Below are positions 27,016 to 36,476 of a stretch of DNA of 64,000 nt, piece by piece (the stretch's first letter is position 1; each line of letters opens with the position of its first letter). The DNA lies in the NCBI GenBank assembly GCA_016745075.1, contig JADGDD010000005.1, positions 101,551 through 165,550 of the forward strand. The letters run 5' to 3'. The stretch is from Planctomycetota bacterium (lineage in GTDB: Bacteria; Planctomycetota; UBA11346). The notes beneath the pieces were generated by a model, which saw only the letters and a list, made by a program, of their open reading frames with translations, ran no database searches and was not told the DNA's origin. A program made the position numbers and the translations under genes.

Positions 27016-28172
27016 TTTCTTTTTTTTGGTTTTTCCGGCGTGTTCCACAAACTGTGTTTGTAGATATTCCACATATTTGTGCGGCTATGGTAGCCGCTGT
27101 GGTAAGCAAGTGGGCCACGGATGCCAATAAAATATTGATTGGAAGAATGGTTGTAGACCCATGTTGTGCGTGAGCCGGTTGTAACAACGGGGATATATTT
27201 AAGTGGGAGGTCTTCAAGTTGTGCGGGTAAGCGATTATGATGTTCACGTCTCCAGTTCTCTATGGCATCTACCAAGATGGCGCATTGGTCCATCTGCACG
27301 ATTGTGGCACGACAGGCAGCGTGAGTTCCGCTCAAGAGTCCATACCAACTGATGAGTAGCGCTGAAATAATGGCCAACGCTGTTTTCTTCTGTACGCTTG
27401 TGAGCGCATACCAGATAACGCAGGTTATAGCGGCACTGACGATGTAGAAAATAACATGAGCCCTATCAAAGGGTTCGTTCATCTGATAGCCAATAAAAAA
27501 GAGTGGGATAGCAGAACAGAGTCCGACGCAAATGATCCAGAGATGAGATTTGGTCCAATCCGTTGGTATGCTATTTGTGACCCGTGGGGTTTTCCATCGG
27601 CCCAGTGTGTAGGCGCTTATGCTTATGAGAATGAGTGTGGCAGTAATCCAAGCTGCTTGTAGGGCCAGATAGCTTTCTGGATATAGGCTGACAATAATAT
27701 CTCGGCCAGGCACATAATCCCAATTACCAGAAAAGAGTAATGGATGGAGTGCACGAAAGACAATTGGCCACTGGCTGGCTAAAATACCTGCACTAAGTAA
27801 GGCAGCGCATGGGAAAGTTGTCGCATGTTTGAGCCATACCCAGCGTTGTGATGAGAGGAGTGAAACAATGCTCATCAGGAAAAAGAGCATCCAGCCTATC
27901 CAACGGTTGTAAGATAACACCGCAGCGACATCGGAAAAGTGATGCAATTCTTTGCTGCTAAAAGCAGAATGGGTTATGGCTTCTCCATGCATATATAAAT
28001 CCATAACTGAATGATGGAGTGCCAGTGCGTTAGGAAGCCCTTGGTGTATGTCGCTGGTGGCAAAAAACCAAGAGGAAAACGGATCGAGGTGTAGAGCTAA
28101 TTCAACGGATAGACAGGTGAAGGCACAGGCCCATAAGAAAGCAGGGATATAGGTGCACAGAAATTTCTTCAT
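27012..28172 (-). CDS. DUF1461-like membrane protein with pseudopilin-like C-terminus
   Basis: The ATG at 28172 lies 1 nt beyond the dacB stop; a longer frame to 28373 overlaps dacB and is not used. The 386-aa protein has about six membrane helices. The N-terminal part, with FFATSDIHQGLPNALALHHS and FSSKELHHFSDV, resembles the DUF1461 membrane family. After the last helix, CRATIVQMDQCAILVDAIENW and LPAQLEDLP resemble the periplasmic part of type II secretion pseudopilins. Function is unknown. It is probably co-translated with dacB. Confidence 0.62.
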   Translation of the reverse strand: MKKFLCTYIPAFLWACAFTCLSVELALHLDPFSSWFFATSDIHQGLPNALALHHSVMDLYMHGEAITHSAFSSKELHHFSDVAAVLSYNRWIGWMLFFLMSIVSLLSSQRWVWLKHATTFPCAALLSAGILASQWPIVFRALHPLLFSGNWDYVPGRDIIVSLYPESYLALQAAWITATLILISISAYTLGRWKTPRVTNSIPTDWTKSHLWIICVGLCSAIPLFFIGYQMNEPFDRAHVIFYIVSAAITCVIWYALTSVQKKTALAIISALLISWYGLLSGTHAACRATIVQMDQCAILVDAIENWRREHHNRLPAQLEDLPLKYIPVVTTGSRTTWVYNHSSNQYFIGIRGPLAYHSGYHSRTNMWNIYKHSLWNTPEKPKKRN

Positions 28173-28173
28173 C

Positions 28174-29559
28174 TTACGGGCAGGTGTGAAACATAGCACT
28201 GGCAATGCGCTTGTAGGCTTGTTTGGCAGAGGAGGACCAAGAAGAAACGGCCCCAGCTTCTTTATTGAGTAGAATGGCAAAGGCGTAGCATTGTTCGTTT
28301 TTCGTAAAGTATCCAGCAAGACAGCGGGCAACAGCAAGGGTTCCCGTTTTGACAAAGAATGGCTGCTTATCAATCGTCATATTTTTGAGACTATCATGAA
28401 AGGTTTGTGCATGGCTCGTTTTTTGTAAAGCAGACAGCAGGGCGCAGACTGTGCTGGCAGAGGCGCTGTTGTCATAACTGAGACCACTTCCATCAATAAT
28501 ATTGTGGAGGTCTGGATGAATATTGAGTTTTTCTTGCAAGATACGCTTGAGAGCTTTTTTCCCAGTATCTAAATTCCCTTTACGAAAACGTTGTGCACCA
28601 ATGAGGCGGAATAGTTGCTCGCCATAAAAATTTTGACTTCGTTGGTTCAAAATGGTCAAAGCAGGGCCAAGGGTGCTGCTATGGCTATGTAAAACATGAT
28701 GCCGCTCTGGAGTAAGGCCAAGGCGGACCTGCCCGCTCACGATTATCCCAGCATCGCGTAAACGGTACAGAAAATGTTGGCCATGTAACAGGGCTGGATT
28801 GTCATGGATGGCAAGCGGAAACCATGCGGTTTCTTGAGCATAGGCGCCAGAAACGGTAATGGTATTGCTCCGTTCTGCTCTGCTAACGAGTATGCGTGGT
28901 CGTTTGACACTGCTGACTGTGCGTGTTTTGTTGACGACTTTTATCTCTGTGGCGAAAGGTCGGTAGTGGACAACCGCTTTGGAGCCAAGGCTGCCCGGCT
29001 GTACTTGTGCTTCAATGCAATTATCTAGCCAGGCAAAGGCGCTGGCAGGCGCACTATACCATTGCTGCATGTTGCGATGGTCTTGTGGCCATGTTGGTGC
29101 TTTGTCTGGGCCTGAGAAGAGAGAGTCGTCAATAATCAAATCACCATCAATGTGAGTGAGCCCTTGTTGTTGGAGAGCGGCAATCCATGTGGTAAAGATA
29201 TCTTCAGGTTTGCCCTTACTGAAGTGTTCATCTAAACAGGGGTCACCCGATCCAGTGATATAGAGTGATTGACAATGTCCATTAATCAGTGGTCTGTAGG
29301 AGCTAATGTTTGTGATGATCTGGTGTTGCGGGCCATATTCTAAGAGGGCTGCCGCAGAAACAAAGAGCTTGGTAACAGAGGCTAACCGCTGCGCTTGTTC
29401 TGGATGATCTTGGAACACAACCGTGCCATCTGAGCAACGAGACAGTAAGACGCTGCTAGAAGTCCCTGTTGGTAACGAGCGTAGAGCGGCATCTATGCTC
29501 TCTGCTTGTAGAATGACAGTCGTGCTCAGGAGCATTAAGACGGCTACTAGTTGGTGCAT
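28174..29559 (-). CDS. dacB: D-alanyl-D-alanine carboxypeptidase/endopeptidase (PBP4, peptidase S13)
   Basis: This 461-aa exported serine peptidase trims or cuts peptidoglycan cross-links. It has a signal peptide (1-~19) and the three penicillin-binding motifs: SVTK (Ser61-Lys64), SYDN in DGSGLSYDN, and KTG in FVKTGTL. The insertion between motifs 1 and 2 is typical of class C PBP4. It is followed at once by a membrane gene. Together with murA and murD it shows an active peptidoglycan cycle. Confidence 0.93.
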   Translation of the reverse strand: MHQLVAVLMLLSTTVILQAESIDAALRSLPTGTSSSVLLSRCSDGTVVFQDHPEQAQRLASVTKLFVSAAALLEYGPQHQIITNISSYRPLINGHCQSLYITGSGDPCLDEHFSKGKPEDIFTTWIAALQQQGLTHIDGDLIIDDSLFSGPDKAPTWPQDHRNMQQWYSAPASAFAWLDNCIEAQVQPGSLGSKAVVHYRPFATEIKVVNKTRTVSSVKRPRILVSRAERSNTITVSGAYAQETAWFPLAIHDNPALLHGQHFLYRLRDAGIIVSGQVRLGLTPERHHVLHSHSSTLGPALTILNQRSQNFYGEQLFRLIGAQRFRKGNLDTGKKALKRILQEKLNIHPDLHNIIDGSGLSYDNSASASTVCALLSALQKTSHAQTFHDSLKNMTIDKQPFFVKTGTLAVARCLAGYFTKNEQCYAFAILLNKEAGAVSSWSSSAKQAYKRIASAMFHTCP

Positions 29560-29604
29560 AAGCTTATCCTTGTATCTCTCTCACGTAAATCAAACTGTGA
29601 TGTT

Positions 29605-29799
29605 ATGGATGCTATGAATTGTTGTGTGTGCGGTAAGGACGTACCGGTTGCAGTGGAAAACAGGCCAGAATCATTTCCGTTCTGCTCGGAACGCTGCCGG
29701 CTCATTGATTTGGGTTGTTGGTCTGATGAATCCTATGTCGTGGAAGGTCGTTCGGCCATGGCAAGTGTATCGGAAGCTGACCCCGATTTTATAGAGTAG
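29605..29799 (+). CDS. yacG: YacG-family zinc protein
   Basis: This 64-aa protein has the YacG zinc-ribbon: CVCGKDV at the start, then PFCSERCRLIDLGCW. In E. coli YacG binds and inhibits DNA gyrase. The acidic C-terminal tail (DPDFIE) also fits. The ATG at 29605 is used; an internal ATG at 29614 is possible. It is divergent from dacB. Confidence 0.88.
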   Translation: MDAMNCCVCGKDVPVAVENRPESFPFCSERCRLIDLGCWSDESYVVEGRSAMASVSEADPDFIE

Positions 29800-29856
29800 C
29801 ATGTTCTAGACAACTGATCTTTCTTCGGATATACTCAAGGTGAAGGGAAGCCTTTT

Positions 29857-30618
29857 ATGATAGCTTTGATCTCAGACATTCATGCAAGCATGGCGGCCTT
29901 GGAAGCGGTGCTAAAAGACATCGAATCTGTTGGTGGCGTATCGCGCATCTTCTGTCTTGGTGATGTTATTGGTTATGGTCCTCAGCCAGTAGAATGTTTT
30001 GAGCTGACTGCGCAAGTCTGCTCTCGCATTCTTATGGGGAATCATGAACATGCTGTGATTTACGGTGCCTTTGGTTTTACCCCTATTGCTCGCCAAGCCA
30101 TTGACTGGACAAGAGATACGGTACAGGGATATGCAAAAACCCGCGATGGAAAAGACCTGTGGGATTTACTGAAAAGACTGCCCGTCAAACACGAATTTGA
30201 TGATGTGTTGTTGGTCCACGGTTCCCCACGTGATCCCGTTATGGAGTACGTTCTGGAAAGTGATTTATGGGAAGGCAGCTCTGATCCGAACAAGATAGTA
30301 GAGATTTTTGAAGGCTTTGACCGGATGTGTTTTGTTGGACATACGCATCGGCCAGGTGTCTTTACAGAAGACCATTGTTTCTTGCCTGCATCTGAACTTG
30401 TTGATGGGTTTGACTGTTCAGAAGGCAAGTATTTGGTGAATGTTGGTTCCGTTGGTCAACCAAGAGATCGCGATCCACGCTCCTGCTATACTCTTTTCTC
30501 TGGCGATGCTGTCTACTTCCGGCGTGTTGAGTATGATATCGAAAAAACCTCCTCGCTCATCCTCGAAAACCCGCATCTTGGTGACCGCTTGGCGACACGT
30601 TTGCACAAAGGTGAGTAA
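29857..30618 (+). CDS. Calcineurin-like metallophosphoesterase
   Basis: This 253-aa protein has all five metallophosphoesterase motifs: DIH (7-9), GDVIGYG, GNHEH, LVHGSP and GHTHRP. The order and length fit the YfcE/MJ0936-type subfamily, also annotated as diadenosine tetraphosphatase-like. Substrate is unknown. The ATG follows GAAGGGAAG. Confidence 0.93.
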   Translation: MIALISDIHASMAALEAVLKDIESVGGVSRIFCLGDVIGYGPQPVECFELTAQVCSRILMGNHEHAVIYGAFGFTPIARQAIDWTRDTVQGYAKTRDGKDLWDLLKRLPVKHEFDDVLLVHGSPRDPVMEYVLESDLWEGSSDPNKIVEIFEGFDRMCFVGHTHRPGVFTEDHCFLPASELVDGFDCSEGKYLVNVGSVGQPRDRDPRSCYTLFSGDAVYFRRVEYDIEKTSSLILENPHLGDRLATRLHKGE

Positions 30619-30850
30619 CAACCACCTTACGGCCGTGTTAAGGCAAATCGTGACTTGCTTTAGACTATTATAGCCCTCAAATATAGAATCCTTATCTAGT
30701 TGGTGAACATTGTGGATCGGCTGGTGCTTTCTGTGCACGGCTGTCATCTGTGTAAACCGCTATGGTTTGGTGATGTGTCGCCAACAGCGTAAACATTGGT
30801 GTGACAAAGAGAAGAATCGATATAAAGGCGAAAGCCGGGCAGGAGTTGCT

Positions 30851-31171
30851 GTGTCGGAAGAGAAAGATAGGCAGGAAGCAGAGGCCGGACAAAAGGTAGA
30901 GCAAACAGTTGTTCTTAGCAATAAGATGGGTTTGCATGCTCGTCCGTCTACGCAGATAGCCACAACCGCAGGAAGATTTGCGGCTGATGTTCATATTGGT
31001 AAAGACGGTATGAGTGTCGATGCAAAAAGTGTGTTAGAATTATTAATGCTCGCCGCCGAATGTAATAGCGAATTAACCGTTTCTGCTGAAGGTGTTGATG
31101 CACAAGAAGCGGTTACTGCCTTAGTAGAATTAATAGAAGGCCGTTTTGGGGAGCTTGACGTTGATGGCTGA
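30851..31171 (+). CDS. HPr-family phosphocarrier protein
   Basis: The GTG at 30851 has AGGAG five bases upstream and gives 106 aa; the frame is open to 30710 but without homology. The active-site motif is MGLHARPS with the phosphorylatable His, and the regulatory Ser lies in DAKSVLELLML. An acidic ~20-residue N-terminal extension precedes the core. No PTS permease or EI gene is near, so a regulatory role is plausible. The stop overlaps pgpA by 8 nt. Confidence 0.92.
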   Translation: MSEEKDRQEAEAGQKVEQTVVLSNKMGLHARPSTQIATTAGRFAADVHIGKDGMSVDAKSVLELLMLAAECNSELTVSAEGVDAQEAVTALVELIEGRFGELDVDG

Positions 31172-31730
31172 GCTGGTCGCGTCAGTAACAGAGCATGACC
31201 GTGCTCAGAGTAGACAGAATGATACTGCTCAAGAAATGAATCGTTTCCATTCTCTTCTTCGTATGGGTGGAGTCCTTATTTCTACTTGTTGTGGTTTGGG
31301 CTTTTTAAAGCCAGCCCCTGGCACTTGGGGCAGTGTTGGTGCCGGAGCCTTGGCGGTACTGTGGATTCTTTATGGCCCAGCAGCTTACGCCCAGCATGGT
31401 ATGATTGTGGCAACGGTTCTATCAACTCTTATTTCTTTTTGGTCTATCCCGCATGCTGCCAAATACTTTGGTAATCATGATCCTGCACAAGTTGTTATAG
31501 ATGAAGCAGCAGGCGTATGGCTCGCGCTCGCGCTTTTTCCATCATATATTTTATGTGATGCTCCGTTTCTTGTTGTTGGCGCGAGCGTTCTTGTTTTTCG
31601 TTTTTTTGATATCCTTAAGCCGTGGCCAATTTGTGCGGTGGAGCGTTTGCCCGGAGCGCTTGGAGTCATGAGTGATGATCTGATTGCAGGTCTCGCAGCG
31701 GGCTGTATTGTTGTTGGAATGGTGCATTAG
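31164..31730 (+). CDS. pgpA: Phosphatidylglycerophosphatase A
   Basis: This 188-aa membrane enzyme dephosphorylates phosphatidylglycerophosphate to phosphatidylglycerol. It has the PgpA motifs KPAPGTWGS, DPAQVVIDEAAGVWLA, FRFFDILKPWPI and ERLPGALGVMSDD. Four hydrophobic segments fit the family. The ATG at 31164 overlaps the HPr gene end (ATGGCTGA), suggesting coupling. Confidence 0.94.
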   Translation: MAELVASVTEHDRAQSRQNDTAQEMNRFHSLLRMGGVLISTCCGLGFLKPAPGTWGSVGAGALAVLWILYGPAAYAQHGMIVATVLSTLISFWSIPHAAKYFGNHDPAQVVIDEAAGVWLALALFPSYILCDAPFLVVGASVLVFRFFDILKPWPICAVERLPGALGVMSDDLIAGLAAGCIVVGMVH

Positions 31731-31781
31731 TGATGAGTGTCTTCCGAGGTATTTATCTCCATATGTGTAAAAAGGTGAATT

Positions 31782-33809
31782 ATGTCTGAAAAGCAACCTG
31801 ATCGTAGTTCTTCTCAACGCCGTCGAGCCGCTGCCGCAGGACCGTCGCGCGCACAGCGTTCGGAGAGAAGGCGTACGGAGAAAACAAGGCCAGTAGCTCC
31901 GAAACCTGCTCCAAAACCTGCTCCAAAGAAGGCCGAAGCAGAGCCGAAGCGTCCAGTAAAACGTGGAACCGCGGTTCACCGTCGTAGCGATAGTACTGGT
32001 GAGAAGGTGCAGGCAGCAAAAGTTAGTAAAAACCCTCGTCGACAATCGACTCCACGAGCAGCAGCATCCAGTAGCCGCAAAACGCAAACGCAGCCACCAA
32101 CTCGTCAAAAGTCTTCAGGCCAACTGGAGGTGGCTGAACAAGAAATTGATGATCAAGACTTAGAATTTACCGCCGATAAACGTGGCGGAAAAGGTAAAAA
32201 AGTAACGCTTCGTTCTAAATTCTTGGTGGTTATGGTTGGTATCACCGCCGTTGGCATGATCGCGTTGGGTGGTGCCATGGCTATGACATCAAATTCTTTC
32301 CTCTTTGGTTCAAACCTACACAAGGGTATTGAGATTGCCAAAATGGCTGCTCAGGTCTCAAGTGTCTTGTTAGAACAACGGACGGAACGCGGTGAAAAAC
32401 TGAGTAAGGAAGAACTGGTCGAACAGTTAACGCACTATTTAGGCAATGCGCGTAAATGGGGTGATCAAGATATTTATTCTGATATTATTAGTATTCAGTT
32501 TAAAGACGGTGAACCACGTATACGTGCAGAAACTCCTATCGGTGATGGCATGAGTGGTTTGAGCGATAAGATTTCACTGGGCAATTCTATCTATATTCCG
32601 CGCGAAGGTGATGTTACGCTGCCGGCAGACATTGCCATTTCTGAAGTAGACAAAGTTGTTAAGGGCCGTGGTAAGATCCCTGTTTACCGGTTTGAAATAA
32701 AAATGAATGATGAGATTGGTAAAGGTGGAGACGAAGATCATTATTCTGGTGGTGTTATTTGGGTTGATGTTGCCGGTGATACGGTTGACCAAGTTACCAG
32801 TAAACTGTTTCTTATGATCGGCATTGCAGTGTTGGCTGTTATTGGCATTGCATCATTCGTGGCCCATATTTTTGCAGGAAAAATCACCAAACCAGTTCGC
32901 CTGTTAGTACGTGATATTAAAATTGTGGCCAAAGGTGATTTAAAACATAAAACAAAATCACACTCAAACGATGAAATTGGTTTGCTTGCGACCGAGTTTA
33001 ATCGCATGACCGCAGAGGTTTCAGCCGCTCAAGATGCAATGATTGAGCAAGAAAAAGCATCGTATGAATTATCTATCGCCCAAGAAGTGCAGCAGCAATT
33101 ATTGCCAGCAGAGTCGCCTAAAATAGACGGTTATGCTCTGGCTTCTTATTATAAAGGTGCCAAAGCTGTTTCTGGCGATTACTATGATTTTATTCCACTT
33201 GGTAATGATTTGTGGGGATTCATTATTGCAGATGTATCCGGTAAAGGTATCCCAGGATCTATGGTGATGGCTGTTGCTAGAACGATTATTCGTCTGGTTG
33301 CTGGTCGTCACCAAGGTAACGCTGCGGAAACCTTAAAAGAGACAAACCGCTTGATTGCCAAGCAAATTAAGCGCGGCATGTTTGTAACTGCGTTTTATGC
33401 GGTTCTAGACGCGCGTACAGGTGTACTGACCTATTCATCAGCAGGCCATAACCCAATGGTTATTTATAGAGGTGGGACAGATTCTTTTGAGTTGGCTGCA
33501 CCTAAAGGTATTGCTATCGGTTTTAACGACGGCCCAATTTTTGACAAAAACATTCAACAATTCCAATCTGTTGTGGAACCAGGTGATGCCATCGTCTTAT
33601 ATACTGATGGCTACCCAGAGGCGATGAATGAAAAAGATGAAGAATATGGGGATGATGAATTTAATGAGGCCATTGCCCGTTACGGCAAACATGGCGCTCA
33701 AGGTATTGTAGACGGATCTCTACGAGAAATTATTAAACACCGTGGTAAAGCTCCTCAATCAGATGATTTAACAATGATCGTTGTCCAGCGTGTTGGGCAA
33801 GGAGTTTGA
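31782..33809 (+). CDS. Membrane SpoIIE/RsbU-type protein phosphatase with HAMP domain
   Basis: This 675-aa protein starts after AAAGGTGA. The first ~135 residues are a basic, Ala/Pro-rich disordered region. Two membrane helices (~145-168 and ~345-368) flank a ~175-residue periplasmic sensor. A HAMP linker (~368-420) and PP2C-like phosphatase (~440-672) follow, the latter with VSGDYYDF, DVSGKG, SAGHNP, YTDG and SDDLTM. In Bacillus-type partner switching such phosphatases reset STAS-domain antagonists. The RsbW-type gene follows 1 nt later; the STAS gene is at 36477. Confidence 0.93.
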   Translation: MSEKQPDRSSSQRRRAAAAGPSRAQRSERRRTEKTRPVAPKPAPKPAPKKAEAEPKRPVKRGTAVHRRSDSTGEKVQAAKVSKNPRRQSTPRAAASSSRKTQTQPPTRQKSSGQLEVAEQEIDDQDLEFTADKRGGKGKKVTLRSKFLVVMVGITAVGMIALGGAMAMTSNSFLFGSNLHKGIEIAKMAAQVSSVLLEQRTERGEKLSKEELVEQLTHYLGNARKWGDQDIYSDIISIQFKDGEPRIRAETPIGDGMSGLSDKISLGNSIYIPREGDVTLPADIAISEVDKVVKGRGKIPVYRFEIKMNDEIGKGGDEDHYSGGVIWVDVAGDTVDQVTSKLFLMIGIAVLAVIGIASFVAHIFAGKITKPVRLLVRDIKIVAKGDLKHKTKSHSNDEIGLLATEFNRMTAEVSAAQDAMIEQEKASYELSIAQEVQQQLLPAESPKIDGYALASYYKGAKAVSGDYYDFIPLGNDLWGFIIADVSGKGIPGSMVMAVARTIIRLVAGRHQGNAAETLKETNRLIAKQIKRGMFVTAFYAVLDARTGVLTYSSAGHNPMVIYRGGTDSFELAAPKGIAIGFNDGPIFDKNIQQFQSVVEPGDAIVLYTDGYPEAMNEKDEEYGDDEFNEAIARYGKHGAQGIVDGSLREIIKHRGKAPQSDDLTMIVVQRVGQGV

Positions 33810-33810
33810 T

Positions 33811-34236
33811 GTGAGTGAACATGTTTCGACGATAACGATCACAAATGATACTGCTTGTTTAAACAGTGTGCGTGAACTTGTAGCTGCTGGTATCCAGCAG
33901 TCTGGTTACCCTGCACAGTTTACCAACCAAGTGATGATGGCTGTTGATGAGGCTGTTGCTAATATTATTGAGCATGCCTACCAAGGTGTTACTGCAGGTC
34001 GTGGCCAAATACGCATTGATCAAACGGTTACAGAAGAGTTATTTCAAATTCTCATAGAAGACGATGGCTTGTCGTTTGAAGCTGAAGAGCAAGGCGATCT
34101 TGATATTGCAGCTCATGTTGCACAGGGGAAAAAAGGTGGACTCGGCATCTTTTTAATGCGCCGCATTATGGATGTCGTTGATTACAGCTTTGAAGCGGGT
34201 GTATGCAACCGCTTAATCTTAATGAAATACGCATAA
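33811..34236 (+). CDS. RsbW-type anti-sigma serine kinase (HATPase)
   Basis: The GTG at 33811 follows AAGGAG and gives 141 aa. The fold is the GHKL ATPase of RsbW/SpoIIAB: N-box DEAVANIIEHAY, G1-like EDDGLSF and G2 GGLGIFLMRRIMD. Such kinases bind a sigma factor or response partner and phosphorylate a STAS antagonist. Its frame begins 1 nt after the phosphatase stop, so the two are an operon. The target sigma is unknown; the ECF gene at 2433 is not an obvious client. Confidence 0.92.
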   Translation: MSEHVSTITITNDTACLNSVRELVAAGIQQSGYPAQFTNQVMMAVDEAVANIIEHAYQGVTAGRGQIRIDQTVTEELFQILIEDDGLSFEAEEQGDLDIAAHVAQGKKGGLGIFLMRRIMDVVDYSFEAGVCNRLILMKYA

Positions 34237-34278
34237 GACATAATAATAAGTACAAAGAACGGTAAAGAATAAAGAGTA

Positions 34279-35403
34279 ATGAATCAGATAGATAAAAAAC
34301 CGCTTGCTGGGCGTGTGGATAAAGTTGATGCATCAGGTATTCGTAAAGTATTCGATCTTGCTAAAAGCCTGAAAGATCCGATTAACCTCAGCATAGGCCA
34401 GCCCGATTTTGACGTACCAGAGGCCGTCAAATCTGCGGCAGTATCCGCGATTACGGATGGTCATAATTCCTATACGCCAACGCAGGGTCTGTCTGAATTG
34501 TGTGAGCAAATACGTGCAGAAGAAGAAATTGCCACTGGACGGTCATGGGCACAAGATGAACTCTTTATAACATCAGGTGTGAGTGGTGGACTTTTTCTCT
34601 CGTTACTTGCTTTAGTAGAGGCGGGAGATGAAGTCTTAATTCCCGATCCATACTTTGTGATGTATAAACATTTGACGGCGCTCTTTGACGCAACACCTGT
34701 TTTTGTTGATACCTATGCTAGCGGTTTTTCTCTTGATCCAGCGGCGGTAGAAGCAGCGATTACCCCTCGGACAAAAGTGTTATTATTAAATAGTCCTGCA
34801 AACCCAACCGGACGCATTTGTGACGAGGCCAGTTTGCGTGCAGTAGCGGCAGTCTGTGAGAAACACGGCATCATTATCATTTCGGATGAAATTTATCGTT
34901 CGTTTGCGTATACAGATGTCCCAAGTATTTCTTCTTTTTATGAGCAGACGGTGGTGCTTGGTGGACATAGCAAATCTTTTGGAATGACTGGGTGGCGTTT
35001 AGGCTATGCCGCGGGTCCTGCTCATATTATTCAGGCAATGGCAAAAGTGCAGCAGTATAGTTTTGTCTGTGCGCCGTCTGTTTCGCAATATGCAGCGCTT
35101 GCGTGTCCACAGGTTGATATGAGTGGACATATTGATGCCTACCGTCAAAAGAGAGATATGATGGTATCTGCTTTATCGGGTACCTTTGAGTTAGGTGCTC
35201 CAGATGGTGCCTTCTATTTATTTGCTCGTGCGCCAGAAGGTATGACTGGAGATGAGTTTGTAGAGCGTGCTATAGCAAACAATGTACTGATTATTCCTGG
35301 TAGTGTTTTTTCTGAACGTCATTCTCATTTCCGCATTTGTTATACGGTTTCAGATGAGAAACTACAGGCAGGTGCTGATATTTTGTGTCGTTTGGCGCAG
35401 TAA
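34279..35403 (+). CDS. Class I PLP-dependent aminotransferase
   Basis: This 374-aa fold-type I enzyme resembles aspartate aminotransferase (AspC/AspB type). Motifs are SIGQPDFDVPE, NSPANPTGR, SDEIYRSF, the PLP lysine in GGHSKSFGMTGWRLGY and a late RICYTVS with the substrate-binding Arg. Substrate specificity is not assignable. It sits between the RsbW-like gene and obg. Confidence 0.92.
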   Translation: MNQIDKKPLAGRVDKVDASGIRKVFDLAKSLKDPINLSIGQPDFDVPEAVKSAAVSAITDGHNSYTPTQGLSELCEQIRAEEEIATGRSWAQDELFITSGVSGGLFLSLLALVEAGDEVLIPDPYFVMYKHLTALFDATPVFVDTYASGFSLDPAAVEAAITPRTKVLLLNSPANPTGRICDEASLRAVAAVCEKHGIIIISDEIYRSFAYTDVPSISSFYEQTVVLGGHSKSFGMTGWRLGYAAGPAHIIQAMAKVQQYSFVCAPSVSQYAALACPQVDMSGHIDAYRQKRDMMVSALSGTFELGAPDGAFYLFARAPEGMTGDEFVERAIANNVLIIPGSVFSERHSHFRICYTVSDEKLQAGADILCRLAQ

Positions 35404-35469
35404 AACACACATATAAAAATATGTCATAACGTTAGACGTGGGTGCTAACAGTAAAGTAGAGGTCTGCTC

Positions 35470-36465
35470 ATGTTTCATGATGAAGCAACTATAACAATTC
35501 GTTCTGGAAATGGTGGTCCTGGCTGTGTGTCTTTTCGCCGTGAGAAATATATTCCAGAAGGTGGGCCAGATGGTGGTGATGGTGGTCGCGGTGGCTCAGT
35601 TATCGCGGTAGCCAACAGACATATCAATACTTTAACGGCTTATATTCGTCGGAGAAAATGGAAGGCAAAAAATGGTCTTCCAGGAGAAGGTCGAAATAAA
35701 TCTGGTCGTTCTGGGGTTGACCTTATTTTAGAAATGCCCTGCGGTACTATTATCCGTCACCAAGAAACGGGTGAATTATTAGCTGATTTAACCACTGATG
35801 AACAAGAGGTTATTTTAGCAGCCGGTGGAGATGGCGGAAAAGGTAATGTGAATTTTAAGAGTTCTGTCAATCAAACGCCAAGAAAATCAACGCCTGGCGG
35901 TGAGGGCATACCATTGCCACTGGCATTAGAATTGAAATTGATTGCTGATGTTGGGCTTATCGGTTTTCCAAATGCTGGTAAAAGCACCCTTATTTCTCGT
36001 CTCTCTGCGGCGCGGCCAAAAGTTGCCAACTATCCATTCACGACATTACGTCCACACCTTGGTGTTATGGAACGCGATGATTGTAGTGTGGTCATTGCAG
36101 ATATTCCAGGGCTTATCGAAGGTGCTGCCGAAGGTATTGGCCTTGGTCATCAGTTTCTGCGTCATGTAGAACGTTGTCGTTTGCTATTACATGTTCTTGA
36201 TGGCACCGATGGTGATGTTGATGAACTTTGTCAGCGCCATGCTATTTTAAATGCAGAATTAGCTCGGTTCAGCGATAAACTCAAAGGTCGAAAACAATTA
36301 CTAGTTATCAACAAGAGCGATAGTCGTCCAGATATGGATGAGTTAGCGACAGCCGTTGCAAAACGGCTTGATTGTGAAGTGCTTCGTATTTCAGCGGTTA
36401 CTGGTGATGGTCTTGATGTTATACGTAACCGTCTTTTGGAATTTGTGAATAATACAGACTTGTAG
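35470..36465 (+). CDS. obg: GTPase Obg
   Basis: This 331-aa ribosome-associated GTPase has the glycine-rich Obg fold at 1-160 (GGDGGRGGSV, GGDGGKGN) and a G domain with P-loop GFPNAGKST, the DIPGLIEGA switch II and NKSD. It lacks the C-terminal OCT extension. Obg binds ppGpp in other bacteria and is needed for sigma-B stress activation in Bacillus subtilis, relevant here because it lies between partner-switching genes. Confidence 0.96.
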   Translation: MFHDEATITIRSGNGGPGCVSFRREKYIPEGGPDGGDGGRGGSVIAVANRHINTLTAYIRRRKWKAKNGLPGEGRNKSGRSGVDLILEMPCGTIIRHQETGELLADLTTDEQEVILAAGGDGGKGNVNFKSSVNQTPRKSTPGGEGIPLPLALELKLIADVGLIGFPNAGKSTLISRLSAARPKVANYPFTTLRPHLGVMERDDCSVVIADIPGLIEGAAEGIGLGHQFLRHVERCRLLLHVLDGTDGDVDELCQRHAILNAELARFSDKLKGRKQLLVINKSDSRPDMDELATAVAKRLDCEVLRISAVTGDGLDVIRNRLLEFVNNTDL

Positions 36466-36476
36466 GTGCTTTTTGT

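Noticed and set aside
28173..28373. N-terminal extension of the DUF1461-like frame
   Set aside because: It would overlap dacB by 200 nt and has no signal or homology.
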